Shown here: piece after piece, positions 55,456-63,820 of the stretch
Numbering within the stretch: position 1 is the first letter of the stretch
Layout: each line of letters starts with the position of its first letter
From: Solibacillus isronensis
GTDB taxonomy: Bacteria; Bacillota; Bacilli; Bacillales_A; Planococcaceae
NCBI RefSeq assembly: GCF_900168685.1
Contig: NZ_FVZN01000014.1
Span: 1,612,001 to 1,676,000 of the forward strand
DNA length: 64,000 nt
Direction: 5' to 3'
The notes under the pieces: model-generated
Database searches by the model: none
The model's input: only the letters and a program-made list of their open reading frames with translations
What the model was told of the DNA's origin: nothing
Translations under genes and position numbers: made by a program

Positions 55456-56751
55456 TTATACGATAAATGCAAAGTATAAAAGGAATAACAGACAAAGCAC
55501 ATACATAATCGGGTGGATCTCTTTAGCACGCTTTTGTGCGATAAGACAAATCGGATACAGCACAAAGCCTAACCCAATCCCGATAACTACACTAGAAGTT
55601 AGTGGCATCATAATAATTGTTAAAAATGCCGGAATAACGATTTCTAACTTTGTCCAGTTGATTCGACGGATTTCCATAGCCATCAGTGCACCGACAATAA
55701 TTAATGCGGCAGATGTTACTTCCACAGAAATAACACTAACAAGTGGTGAGAAGAATAATGCAACGACGAAACATGCTGCAATAACTACTGACGTAAAGCC
55801 GGTTTTACCTCCAACTGCAATACCCGCAGAAGATTCAACGCTTGTTGCAGGTGTTGATGTACCTAATACCGCTCCAATTACACCGGCAGCTGAATCGGCA
55901 AGTAACCCTTTTCCGATATTCGGAATTTTATTGTCTTTCATCATGCCTGCTTGGCTTGTCAGTCCAATTAATGCACCTGCTGTGTCAAAGAAAGCTACAA
56001 TTAGGAAAGTGAAAATAACTGTCAGGATTTCTGCTGTAAAAATTTCATCTAAATGACCAAACACAACACCAAATGTCGGTTCAAGGCTTGGGATACTACC
56101 AACGATTGAAGATGGTACTTCAATTTTACCGAACAGCATCCCCACAATTGTTGTAATGACCATAGCGTAGAAAATACCGCCGTTAATGCCTTTTACTAAC
56201 ATAATGATTGTAAGGAAAATACCTAGAATTGCTAATAACGTCATCGGTGAAGTTAAATCGCCAATTGCCACAAATGTATCTGGATTACCAACAATAATGC
56301 CACCGTTTTTTAATCCGACAAACGTGATGAAAAATCCAATCCCTGAAGCAATCGCGAACTTTAAATCACTTGGAATAATGTTAATAATTTTTTCGCGAAT
56401 TTTAAATAAACTTAAAATCAAGAAGATAATGCCGGCAACAAAAACACCTGTTAAAGTAACTTGCCAATCAATTCCCATTCCGATACAAACTGTAAAAGTA
56501 AAGAATGAGTTTAATCCCATACTCGGTGCAATCGCGATCGGGAAGTTCGCAAGTATACCCATTAGCAACGTACCGATAATTGCAGTAAGGGCCGTTGCAG
56601 TGAATACAGCTCCGTGATCCATGCCAGACTGACTTAGGATAATGGGATTGACAATCAAAATATATGCAATTGATAAGAAGGTCGTAATCCCAGCAAGTGT
56701 TTCCGTTTTATACGAAGTACCCCGTTCTGCAAATTTGAAAAAGTTTTTCAT
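55456..56751 (-). CDS. NCS2-family purine permease (guanine/hypoxanthine type)
   Basis: 431 residues with about 12-13 membrane segments. MKNFFKFAERGTSYKTETLAGITTFLSIAYILIVNP and FPIAIAPSMGLNSFFTF are the N-terminal hallmarks of the AzgA/PbuG-like clade of NCS2 transporters, and TSTPATSVESSAGIAVGGKTG lines the substrate site. Proton-coupled import of guanine or hypoxanthine. The upstream guanine-type riboswitch supports this substrate and predicts shut-off by guanine. Confidence 0.93.
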   Translation of the reverse strand: MKNFFKFAERGTSYKTETLAGITTFLSIAYILIVNPIILSQSGMDHGAVFTATALTAIIGTLLMGILANFPIAIAPSMGLNSFFTFTVCIGMGIDWQVTLTGVFVAGIIFLILSLFKIREKIINIIPSDLKFAIASGIGFFITFVGLKNGGIIVGNPDTFVAIGDLTSPMTLLAILGIFLTIIMLVKGINGGIFYAMVITTIVGMLFGKIEVPSSIVGSIPSLEPTFGVVFGHLDEIFTAEILTVIFTFLIVAFFDTAGALIGLTSQAGMMKDNKIPNIGKGLLADSAAGVIGAVLGTSTPATSVESSAGIAVGGKTGFTSVVIAACFVVALFFSPLVSVISVEVTSAALIIVGALMAMEIRRINWTKLEIVIPAFLTIIMMPLTSSVVIGIGLGFVLYPICLIAQKRAKEIHPIMYVLCLLFLLYFAFIV

Positions 56752-56803
56752 GTTGTACTCTCCTAGTTGCTATAATGTTAGCAATTAATTTATTATTCTA
56801 GAA

Positions 56804-56838
56804 TAAAAAAAGCTTTGACCAATAATAGGCCAAAGCTT
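56804..56838 (-). terminator. Purine riboswitch terminator
   Basis: Minus strand AAGCTTTGGCC / GGTCAAAGCTT with T-run TTTTTTTATTC, in the leader of the NCS2 permease gene. A competing antiterminator can form between the aptamer 3' side (CTACAAGGAATGG) and CCATTTTGTAG. Confidence 0.88.
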
Positions 56839-56877
56839 CTCTACAAAATGGAATAAAAACAGAATTTAATTCCCATT

Positions 56878-56945
56878 CCTTGTAGTCAGCTATTATCGGT
56901 AGCTGGTAGAAACTTTCAAGCCATCTTCTTGAATTTATACAAGGT
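56878..56945 (-). promoter_or_regulatory. Guanine-type purine riboswitch aptamer
   Basis: Minus strand: P1 CCTTGTA/TACAAGG; core TATAA, P2/J2/3 with AGTTTCTACC, P3 CAGCTA/TAGCTG and GACTAC. The key C in GACTAC (where adenine switches have T) indicates guanine/hypoxanthine binding. Ligand would stabilise P1, free the terminator and shut off the permease (OFF switch). Confidence 0.92.
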
Positions 56946-57170
56946 ATATTATATTTTCTAAAAACAATAGTAGAATAATATCAAGTTAAATTTAAATCGT
57001 CAATAGAATCAATAACAATATTTTTTTGTTTTAATAATATATAAATATTCAAAAAAGATCAAAAAATCAGTACTCATATTAAAATTCTCAGTACGACGAT
57101 CATTTTATTCGTAATAGCATGAATTTAAATAAGTGAAGAATTCAGGACGATTACAACATTCAATTCCAAA

Positions 57171-57205
57171 AAAAGACTCGATTCCAATCGGGAAAATCGA
57201 GCCTC
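57171..57205 (-). terminator. Terminator of the third ECF operon
   Basis: Stem GACTCGATT / AATCGAGCC-type with T-run TTTTTTTGG on the minus strand, just after the LCP-type gene. Confidence 0.8.
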
Positions 57206-57211
57206 TAATTA

Positions 57212-58255
57212 TTATTTGAAGGTAGTTAACTCTTTTGAAACTTCTTTTAAAAACTCCTCATCAAACCTGTAAATATGTTTGCCTTCTGTATTACTAATTG
57301 TGATTGCATCATCGATCATTCCGCCGCTTAAGGATATTTGTTTGAAAGCTTTAATATCCTTCTCCAACAACTGTATATCGCTTAGTGAATTTGCTAATGA
57401 TTCTTTTAACTTATTTGATGAAGTTTCATTTTCCGCTTTATCTATTACTGCTTCCATCAGCTTTAAAAGGTTCCCTTCATCAAGGTTGTTCGGTTCTGTA
57501 GCAGCCATCAATAATGCTACGATTCCTTCTCCGTTTAAATGATTAACGCCTTTTTTCAATTCCATTGTTCCTTGAGTTATCCCTCTTACTGTCATATCAT
57601 CCTGCAAATGATACGCTACCCCACCAATCGAATCAATGAGCGAAGAAAAACTCCTCAGTTCAATCACTGCATGATAATCAATCGGTAGATCAAAAAGATT
57701 GGAGACAATGGTTCTCACATTTTTAGCGCCACCATGATTATACGCAAATAACAATTTGTCGTTTAAAGCGGTCCCTTCATCTTGTTCAGCGACAGGTACA
57801 TATGTATCATAAGGAATCGATACTACTTTCACCATATTTTTGTCTGTACTGTATGAAAGTAAAAGGTTGAGGTAAATTCGATCATCCATTTCTTCAGACT
57901 TAACCGTTATTAAAGTTGTTAACACTTTTGCCTCTTCTGTTCCTGCAGTGCCTGCAGTGCCTGCAGTGCTTGCAACGGTTGGATTCGTTTCTTTATTTAA
58001 ACTAATGCTGCTTAATTCTTTATTAAGATTTTCTGGAAGCATTGATGGAAGGAATAAGAATAAACATAGACCTAAAATTAATAAAGTAGTTGTAACTGGG
58101 ATCATTTTGCTTGGTACAATCAAAGATTTTTTTTGGATTTTACTTTTCTGTAAGCTGTGGATTTTTTCGAATACTTCAGTACGGTCCTCTTTCGTAAAAT
58201 TCAATTCCTGATCTGAAATATCATTAAATTTCCCTCTGAATTGTTTATCTTCCAT
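57212..58255 (-). CDS. Membrane protein with degenerate LCP (LytR-CpsA-Psr) domain, probable anti-sigma partner
   Basis: 347 residues. Cytoplasmic N-terminus (1-48), one membrane segment (about 52-72), an Ala-Gly-Thr repeat linker (residues 97-106; 9-bp tandem DNA repeats near 57945), then an LCP domain (about 112-275; LLSYSTDKNMVKVVSIPYDTYVPV, PIDYHAVIELRSFSSLIDSIGGVAYHL). Active LCP phosphotransferases have SIPRDT and further Arg residues after LNGE; here they are IPYDT (Tyr149) and LMAATEPNNLDEG. Catalysis is unlikely. It overlaps the upstream sigma gene by 11 bp, so a sensing anti-sigma role is likely. Confidence 0.85.
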   Translation of the reverse strand: MEDKQFRGKFNDISDQELNFTKEDRTEVFEKIHSLQKSKIQKKSLIVPSKMIPVTTTLLILGLCLFLFLPSMLPENLNKELSSISLNKETNPTVASTAGTAGTAGTEEAKVLTTLITVKSEEMDDRIYLNLLLSYSTDKNMVKVVSIPYDTYVPVAEQDEGTALNDKLLFAYNHGGAKNVRTIVSNLFDLPIDYHAVIELRSFSSLIDSIGGVAYHLQDDMTVRGITQGTMELKKGVNHLNGEGIVALLMAATEPNNLDEGNLLKLMEAVIDKAENETSSNKLKESLANSLSDIQLLEKDIKAFKQISLSGGMIDDAITISNTEGKHIYRFDEEFLKEVSKELTTFK

Positions 58256-58772
58256 TAAGTTCCGCCTCCTTTATCATCGGTTCTAACCGATGTTTCGCTC
58301 TTCTTAATCGCGTCTTCACAGTATTCACAGAGATATCCAAAACACCGGCTATTTCTTCGGAGTTTAATGAATTATAGTAGTAAAGATAAACAACTTCCCG
58401 ATATATTTTTGGAAGAGATAAAATGATATCTTTTATTTCTTCATCTTTATATTTATCAATTACTGTTTTTTCAATTGATGGTAGTACAGCCTTGGTTGTT
58501 TCATTAATAAAACTTTTAACCTGTACCATTTTGTAATGCCAACTTTTCAAATAATCTTTGCATTCATTAATTGTTATTCGATAGAGCCATGTTTTGATTT
58601 GCGCTTCAAATCGATATGAATCCAAATTGTTATAGCATTTAATGAATGTGTTTTGAACAAGGTCCTTCGCAATTTCTTTATCTCTCACATAGGAAAATGC
58701 AAGCCGTATCAGCTCAGTCCCGTAATCAATCATTATTTTTTCTAATAAATAATCCTTTTCTTCACTGTCCAA
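58245..58772 (-). CDS. ECF-family RNA polymerase sigma factor
   Basis: 175 residues from a TTG at 58772, preceded by AAAGGGGGCAGTACA; an upstream in-frame ATG at 58802 is a poor alternative. Region 2: IRLAFSYVRDKEIAKDLVQNTFIKCYNNL, IKTWLYRITINECKDYLKS; region 4: YREVVYLYYYNSLNSEEIAGVLDISVNTVKTRLRRAKHRLEPM. Its 3' end overlaps the LCP-domain gene by 11 bp, the same overlap length as at the first ECF locus. A candidate ECF promoter lies upstream. Confidence 0.92.
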   Translation of the reverse strand: MDSEEKDYLLEKIMIDYGTELIRLAFSYVRDKEIAKDLVQNTFIKCYNNLDSYRFEAQIKTWLYRITINECKDYLKSWHYKMVQVKSFINETTKAVLPSIEKTVIDKYKDEEIKDIILSLPKIYREVVYLYYYNSLNSEEIAGVLDISVNTVKTRLRRAKHRLEPMIKEAELNGR

Positions 58773-58810
58773 TGTACTGCCCCCTTTACAATTAAATTTC
58801 AATTCTGCTA

Positions 58811-58840
58811 TTAGACGATTGTCAATTCAATACAGGTTCA
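58811..58840 (-). promoter_or_regulatory. Candidate ECF-type promoter of the third sigma operon
   Basis: Minus strand TGAACC, 17 bases, CGTCTA, about 40 bp upstream of the TTG start. Like the elements at 3239 and 32657. Confidence 0.5.
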
Positions 58841-58898
58841 AATTCCCAAAAATAATTTATTATGTAAGTTCTCATACAAGTATAATTGAAATACAAAA

Positions 58899-58940
58899 AA
58901 CCTGTATCTTAGATTATCGAGCAATCGTAGATACAGGCCT
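58899..58940 (-). terminator. Terminator of the polysaccharide deacetylase gene
   Basis: Stem CCTGTATCT / AGATACAGG with an extra AATC/GATT pairing, and minus-strand T-run TTTTTTGTATTTC. Confidence 0.88.
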
Positions 58941-58966
58941 TTTAATATTCTGTAGTTCTAAAGAGT

Positions 58967-59665
58967 TCATAACGCTTGAAGTTCATCCACTGTTACAAAT
59001 CGATATCCTTCTTTCGTAAGTTCTTTTAAAATCGTTTCAACTACTTGCAATGTCCCGCCGGTTTGATCATACATTGGATGCAGCAAGATAATCGAGCCCG
59101 GTTGAATGTTTTCCATTACATAATTGATTTTTTCATCTACACTTGTATAATACGTTTCCGGATCCAACGACCACATAATAGTTTCCCTGTTGGTCTTATT
59201 TAAATAATACGGTAAGCCTAGGAATTTTTTCCCGTAAGGTGGGCGAAAGTCAATTTCTCCCTCATACCCAATGCTTCGAATTAGCTCATCTGTTTTTTCT
59301 ATTTCTTCTTCAATAAAAGAAGAAGATTTTAAAACCATTCTTTTATGTGAATACGTGTGATTCCCAATTTGATGCCCTGCTTCAACTATTTTTTTTGCTT
59401 CTTCAGGATGCTTTTCAATTTCATTTCCGATAAGGAAAAACGTAGATTTTGCGTTGTATTCATCTAATAATGGCAAAAGCTGATCCACATTTTTTGTCGG
59501 ACCGTCATCAAAAGTTAAAGCAACTATCTTTTCCTCTGTTTCCGCCTGATAGGTCAACCCTCCAAATAATTGAAACGTTCTTAGTTTCGTAACTTGGAAT
59601 AGCCCTGCGAATAATACAGCTATTAATATAACTGCAATTCCCCCAATTATTAACTTCTTTTTCAT
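58967..59665 (-). CDS. Membrane-anchored polysaccharide deacetylase
   Basis: 232 residues. N-terminal membrane anchor/signal (about 5-24), then a NodB domain: TFDDGPTK (Asp53, Asp54), GNHTYSH (His103, His107), RPPYGKKFLG and LHPMYDQT. All active residues present. PdaA/YxkH-like; removes acetyl groups from peptidoglycan or another glycan on the outer surface. Just upstream of, and on the same strand as, the DUF4181-type gene. Shares only the fold with the deacetylase at 9.2 kb. Confidence 0.9.
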   Translation of the reverse strand: MKKKLIIGGIAVILIAVLFAGLFQVTKLRTFQLFGGLTYQAETEEKIVALTFDDGPTKNVDQLLPLLDEYNAKSTFFLIGNEIEKHPEEAKKIVEAGHQIGNHTYSHKRMVLKSSSFIEEEIEKTDELIRSIGYEGEIDFRPPYGKKFLGLPYYLNKTNRETIMWSLDPETYYTSVDEKINYVMENIQPGSIILLHPMYDQTGGTLQVVETILKELTKEGYRFVTVDELQAL

Positions 59666-59730
59666 CAGTGGTTCCTTTCTTCAATAAGCTTTAAGCGATA
59701 AATACGTTACTTTTGTCAAATAAACACTTA

Positions 59731-60153
59731 CTACCATACCAACAGGCCAAAAAAGTCTGTCGAAAACACGGCGAGTAAAAACATCGAGATTACCACTAAT
59801 TGTACAGTCGTAAAAATGTAATCATTCTTGTTGGCCGCATATCTCTTCTCCATAACAATTCGAACTAGTTCTGTTACAACAATTAAACCAAACATAAGTA
59901 TATGCGGTTGCAGCAACCAAATGTGCTTTGAAGGATTTTCGTTGACATTGACGAAAAAACCAAATAATACAACGACAATAAAAGTAATTCTAATGGTCCA
60001 ATCAATTTTTTTATGTTTCTGATTTACAAAATTATTGGAGAAGAACTCTTTCTTTTCCACGTTTAGCCATTTTCTTAAAAACTTATTCATAAAAAATAGT
60101 ACAAGTCCAAATATTGATGATATTAAAATTAAACTTGTTAAAACATTATCCAC
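59731..60153 (-). CDS. DUF4181-like membrane protein
   Basis: 140 residues with three to four membrane segments; FMNKFLRKWLNVEKKEFFSNNFVNQKHKKIDW (cytoplasmic basic loop) and KHIWLLQPHILMFGLIVVTELVR fit the DUF4181 pattern of Bacillus. Function unknown. Small gap (65 bp) to the polysaccharide deacetylase downstream. Confidence 0.75.
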   Translation of the reverse strand: MDNVLTSLILISSIFGLVLFFMNKFLRKWLNVEKKEFFSNNFVNQKHKKIDWTIRITFIVVVLFGFFVNVNENPSKHIWLLQPHILMFGLIVVTELVRIVMEKRYAANKNDYIFTTVQLVVISMFLLAVFSTDFFGLLVW

Positions 60154-60255
60154 AATCTTTCACCACCTAATTTTCACTTCACAACTGCGTATTGAATAGT
60201 AACCTTTCCCTACCTTCTCTTTGTGTATTACAAGATGCTATATTAAATTTATCCC

Positions 60256-60810
60256 TTACCTCGAATTTATATAGTAAATAAGGTGATCAGTCCACTCGTC
60301 AAATTCGTAAATAAACCCTTTTCTTATACATTCAAATTGCAGGCCAACACTTTCTGCTAACTTAATGGAAGGGAAGTTATCCAAATTTATGTGTGCTTCA
60401 ATCCGATGGTAATTCAGTTTATTAAAAGCGAGCGTAATCGCAGCATTTACAGCTTCCTTTCCATATCCTTGCAACCAAAATTGGTTGTGAATGGCATAAC
60501 CAAATCTTGCCCATTGAAATTCATCCCTTAACATTGTGGAAAAATCTACTGAACCAATATGCGCAAGATCCTCTTTTCGGAAAACCCCAAATATATAAAC
60601 TTTATCTTCTGAAGCAAGCCTTTGATGGCGATCTACCAAATCTCCAAACCAATCTTTTGTACAAATGCTCATATCCATTTTACCTTCATCGTACTGATGT
60701 TGTGATGGCAATCTATTTTCAAATGCGGATAACCACGATGTGTAATCACCTATTTCAAGGGGTCTAATCACAAGTCTATCCGTTTCTATGAATACATTAA
60801 ATTTCTTCAA
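60256..60810 (-). CDS. GNAT-family acetyltransferase
   Basis: 184 residues from the TTG at 60810, with GAGGTGTGATTAT upstream; an earlier in-frame TTG at 60825 is less likely. RimJ/RimL-type: FIETDRLVIRPLEIGDYTSWL at the start, the acetyl-CoA segment QGYGKEAVNAAI and HINLDNFPSIKLAESVGL. Probably acetylates a protein N-terminus or small amine. Single gene. Confidence 0.87.
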   Translation of the reverse strand: MKKFNVFIETDRLVIRPLEIGDYTSWLSAFENRLPSQHQYDEGKMDMSICTKDWFGDLVDRHQRLASEDKVYIFGVFRKEDLAHIGSVDFSTMLRDEFQWARFGYAIHNQFWLQGYGKEAVNAAITLAFNKLNYHRIEAHINLDNFPSIKLAESVGLQFECIRKGFIYEFDEWTDHLIYYINSR

Positions 60811-60852
60811 ATAATCACACCTCAATTTCTTCTACATATTGCTTATTAGGCC

Positions 60853-61389
60853 CTAGTTTAATTTAAATTTGGGATTACTTATTATTTCATTGACTACGTA
60901 TGAAATATCGTCAGGTGAAGTATTGCATGTATCAAATATGTATTTATTATTTAATCCTGATTCAATGAACTCATCTACTAAAATCGTACATCGTTCACCC
61001 ATTCTAGCGCCTGGCATCCTCATATTATCCCTAGTCAATAGAGTCTCCTTATCAGTCCATAAGACGACATAAATCACTTCCACATTTAGACTTTTAAGAT
61101 TTTTGCTAACCCACTCCGCTTCTTTAGGAAAGGTTACATAATCAACGATGACGTCATTGCCATACTTAACAAAGTTCTTTGTAAGACTCAATATGTTATC
61201 CCAAATCAATGCTTCTTCCGATCTTTACCACGGATTTTTTCTTCCATTAATGTGCATATGGCTAATATTATCACCAGAAATATAGGCGCTGTTCTTAAAT
61301 TTTTTAGTCAGTTCTTTTGAAGTTGTGGATTTCCCTACCCCAGCTGGACCTGAAATAATGTAGACCTTATTTGCCGCTTTTTTATTCAT
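60853..61389 (-). pseudogene. P-loop kinase (AAA/adenylylsulfate kinase-like), broken by one stop codon
   Basis: A frame of 178 codons from the ATG at 61389 has one internal TAA at 61225-61227 (codon 55). Walker A GPAGVGKST (14-22) is before it; the C-terminal part with WTDKETLLTRDNMRMPGARMGERC and DTCNTSPDDI follows in the same frame. TTA to TAA would explain the stop (PW-L-RSEEALIW). It resembles small-molecule kinases such as shikimate/gluconate- or chloramphenicol-type. Without read-through, only a 54-residue fragment is made. Confidence 0.85.
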
Positions 61390-61489
61390 TCGTTCAACTC
61401 CTAAAATGAGAAGTAATCTTCACCAATGTTTCCCAATAAATCCATTTAAGTTATAATTTTCTTACTATTCTACTAGAACGAGGTGCAAA

Positions 61490-61960
61490 ATGTTATCTTT
61501 ATTTAAATATAATTGGCAAGTACGGGAAGATTGGTTTAATTGGTGTGAATCATTACCTGAGGAAGAATTTCATAAAGAACGGATCGGCGGTATGAAAAGT
61601 ATACGGGAAACACTAATCCATGTAATAGACTGTGAATTACTCTGGTTAAATTCATTAATTGATGAAAAAATAGTTTTTGAAAGGCGACAACTATTTACAC
61701 AATTGAGTGAGATCAAAGAATATTCGACTTTTGTCCAATCGTATACTGAACAGTTAATTGAACAACTTCCTTCAGACTATGAAAATAAACTTATAGAAGT
61801 ACAGCGACGAGACGGTTCAATATTAGAATTTACGCAAAAAAAAATTCTCGCTCATATGATAACACATGAGATTCATCACATTGGACAACTATCCGTTTGG
61901 GCTAGAGAAATACAGCGAAAGCCGATATCTTCGGATTTAATCATTAGAAGTTTTGAATAA
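61490..61960 (+). CDS. DinB-family protein
   Basis: 156 residues forming a four-helix bundle with metal-binding His44 (ETLIHVIDCE), His126 and His130 (HMITHEIHHIGQL). DinB/YfiT-like proteins are often thiol-dependent enzymes; substrate unknown. RRQLFTQLSEIKEYSTFV is typical of the bacillithiol-linked group. GAGGTGCAAA precedes the ATG. Confidence 0.85.
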   Translation: MLSLFKYNWQVREDWFNWCESLPEEEFHKERIGGMKSIRETLIHVIDCELLWLNSLIDEKIVFERRQLFTQLSEIKEYSTFVQSYTEQLIEQLPSDYENKLIEVQRRDGSILEFTQKKILAHMITHEIHHIGQLSVWAREIQRKPISSDLIIRSFE

Positions 61961-62085
61961 TCCATAAAGCATTTTCCCTTTGCCCTTAAAGAAATGGAAA
62001 ATTTATGTTAAAATTTTTACAGAATGAATTTTAGGGTATATAACAGTCATGTCAGTTCGCGGAAAACATAACAGGGGGTAATGAA

Positions 62086-62358
62086 GTGGATGCTTTGATG
62101 TTAGACGGATGGACTCCTTTAATATTGTTAGGTATTTTGTTTGCATTTATGATGTTTTTTATTGCCCGTAAAGTTTCAAAGAATGTTTTACTTTTAACAT
62201 CTGCTATAATGAGCCTACTTTGTTTAGGATTAGTACTTTTCAGCATATTTGTTGTTGGGGGTTGGGAAGGCATGGGTCTAGGCTTCTTTGCTTTTTCTAT
62301 TTTTATAGGCGTTTGGATAGGTACTATTTTTGGGATTATTTATCAAAACACGAAGTAA
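62086..62358 (+). CDS. YesK-like small membrane protein
   Basis: 90 residues from a GTG at 62086 with AGGGGGTAATGAA before it. Three membrane segments (ILLGILFAFMMFFIARKV, LLTSAIMSLLCLGLVLFSIF, FFAFSIFIGVWIGTIFGIIY). The pattern fits the YesK family of Bacillus. Function unknown. Followed by a terminator. Confidence 0.8.
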   Translation: MDALMLDGWTPLILLGILFAFMMFFIARKVSKNVLLLTSAIMSLLCLGLVLFSIFVVGGWEGMGLGFFAFSIFIGVWIGTIFGIIYQNTK

Positions 62359-62383
62359 GGGCTTTAGTTGAATAGGCAGACTG

Positions 62384-62420
62384 AACGCTCAGGGATATTT
62401 ATAAACTGAGCGTTTTTTAT
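62384..62420 (+). terminator. Terminator of the YesK-like gene
   Basis: Stem AACGCTCAG / CTGAGCGTT followed by TTTTATTTC. Confidence 0.9.
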
Positions 62421-62458
62421 TTCTCTACTGCCATATTACAGCTGACTTATATATGAAA

Positions 62459-63292
62459 TTACATTACCAAATCTATAATTTCTTTTACCCACTCGGGGTT
62501 CTCATCAACTCCGTATTGCACACATAATTTCTTATGAATTTGAATAAATTCCGGAATGAGATTTTTCATTACATTTAAAATTTCTTCTTGTTCTCTACTG
62601 CATTGCCACTGAATTAACAGTGATAATTGCCGATCACTTAATTTGCTTCTATCCCCTTCTAATTTTGCCCAATCCCCAAAGGTATTCGGTTGTATGCCTG
62701 CTTCCATATACCAACCAGTTATCATGGATAATCTTAAATTATCTATATTGTGAAGTGCATAGTAGATTTCTTTTCTCATCACTCTTCTGTACGCTTCATG
62801 CAGATAAGCAAAAAATTTTGTTCTCCAATGCTCTATTTCTTGAATAGAAGGTATATACGTTAAATCCGCTGATTTTTTTAATACATCATAGATCAAGCCT
62901 GTTGGATCATGAACAATTTTTAATTTCCGAGTCCATATAGATGGCTTCATATCCACCTTTCTATAATAAAAGCTGTCCACTTTTATAAATGACCAGTAAT
63001 GTGCCGTACTGTAATTTGCCCAATGAAAGTCTTCAAAGAAAAGAACATTTCCCCAGTTACTGGCCCGTTGCTTTTTGTTCAACCTATACTCCTCATATAC
63101 TTCATCTTTTACAACAATTCGGAGATCGATATCAGAATATAAATCCGTTTCTTCATTTCCTATGGACCCTCCGTAAAAAACAGCCAAAACATTCTCATCA
63201 TTGATTAAATCAAGTTCAATTGCATCCATTAATTCCTCACGATGCTTTGGAAGACCAACATCTCGTACTTTATTTTTAGTTTTTAATCCCAC
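62459..63292 (-). CDS. Nucleotidyltransferase-domain protein (aminoglycoside adenylyltransferase-like)
   Basis: 277 residues from a GTG at 63292; coding-like sequence (RINEGAVLECV) runs about 60 bp further upstream without a standard start, so the true start may differ. Polymerase-beta-type motif GGSIGNEETDLYSDIDLRIVV (Gly41, Ser43, Asp54, Asp56) and a helical C-terminal domain (RRVMRKEIYYALHNIDNLRLSMI). Such proteins transfer a nucleotide to drugs or other substrates; resistance role not established. Confidence 0.82.
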   Translation of the reverse strand: MGLKTKNKVRDVGLPKHREELMDAIELDLINDENVLAVFYGGSIGNEETDLYSDIDLRIVVKDEVYEEYRLNKKQRASNWGNVLFFEDFHWANYSTAHYWSFIKVDSFYYRKVDMKPSIWTRKLKIVHDPTGLIYDVLKKSADLTYIPSIQEIEHWRTKFFAYLHEAYRRVMRKEIYYALHNIDNLRLSMITGWYMEAGIQPNTFGDWAKLEGDRSKLSDRQLSLLIQWQCSREQEEILNVMKNLIPEFIQIHKKLCVQYGVDENPEWVKEIIDLVM

Positions 63293-63380
63293 ACATTCTA
63301 AAACAGCTCCTTCGTTTATGCGTCCTCTTATTAAACTTCGGAAATGGGATTCAATAATCCTCTTTTTGTATACTGTAGTT

Positions 63381-63581
63381 TTACATCAATCGAGGCATTA
63401 ACCACCATACAACAATAAAAATGCTCAATACTCCCCATACTGCGGTTCCTATTATCCAACCAATGATTGACCTAGTAGCTGAACTATCGTGAATTTTATC
63501 TTTTAAACTTCTCAATTTAATCGCACATACAACCATACCGGTGATGATGAGTACAATTGCGAGAATTGATAATGCATCCAT
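63381..63581 (-). CDS. Small two-helix membrane protein, 66 residues
   Basis: Two membrane segments (about 3-22 and 41-62) around a basic loop (KLRSLKDKIHDS). No family recognised. GGAGGTTAAATT precedes the ATG, a strong site. Confidence 0.75.
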   Translation of the reverse strand: MDALSILAIVLIITGMVVCAIKLRSLKDKIHDSSATRSIIGWIIGTAVWGVLSIFIVVWWLMPRLM

Positions 63582-63820
63582 AATTTAACCTCCAACCTTC
63601 CTTTTAAAGGTATTCATATGCACTCAATATTTACTTAAACTTTTCGAAAATATATTTAAATACTATAAACATGTAACACCGATATCAATCCCCTGCATGC
63701 TCCTAATACTATTTATAGCTTTTATTATTAATATAAAGGGGTTAAGGATTTCGAAATAGAAATACTACTATACTAACATTAAAATTTGTTAGAAATTGAG
63801 ATTATTAAGGAGTGCTATGT

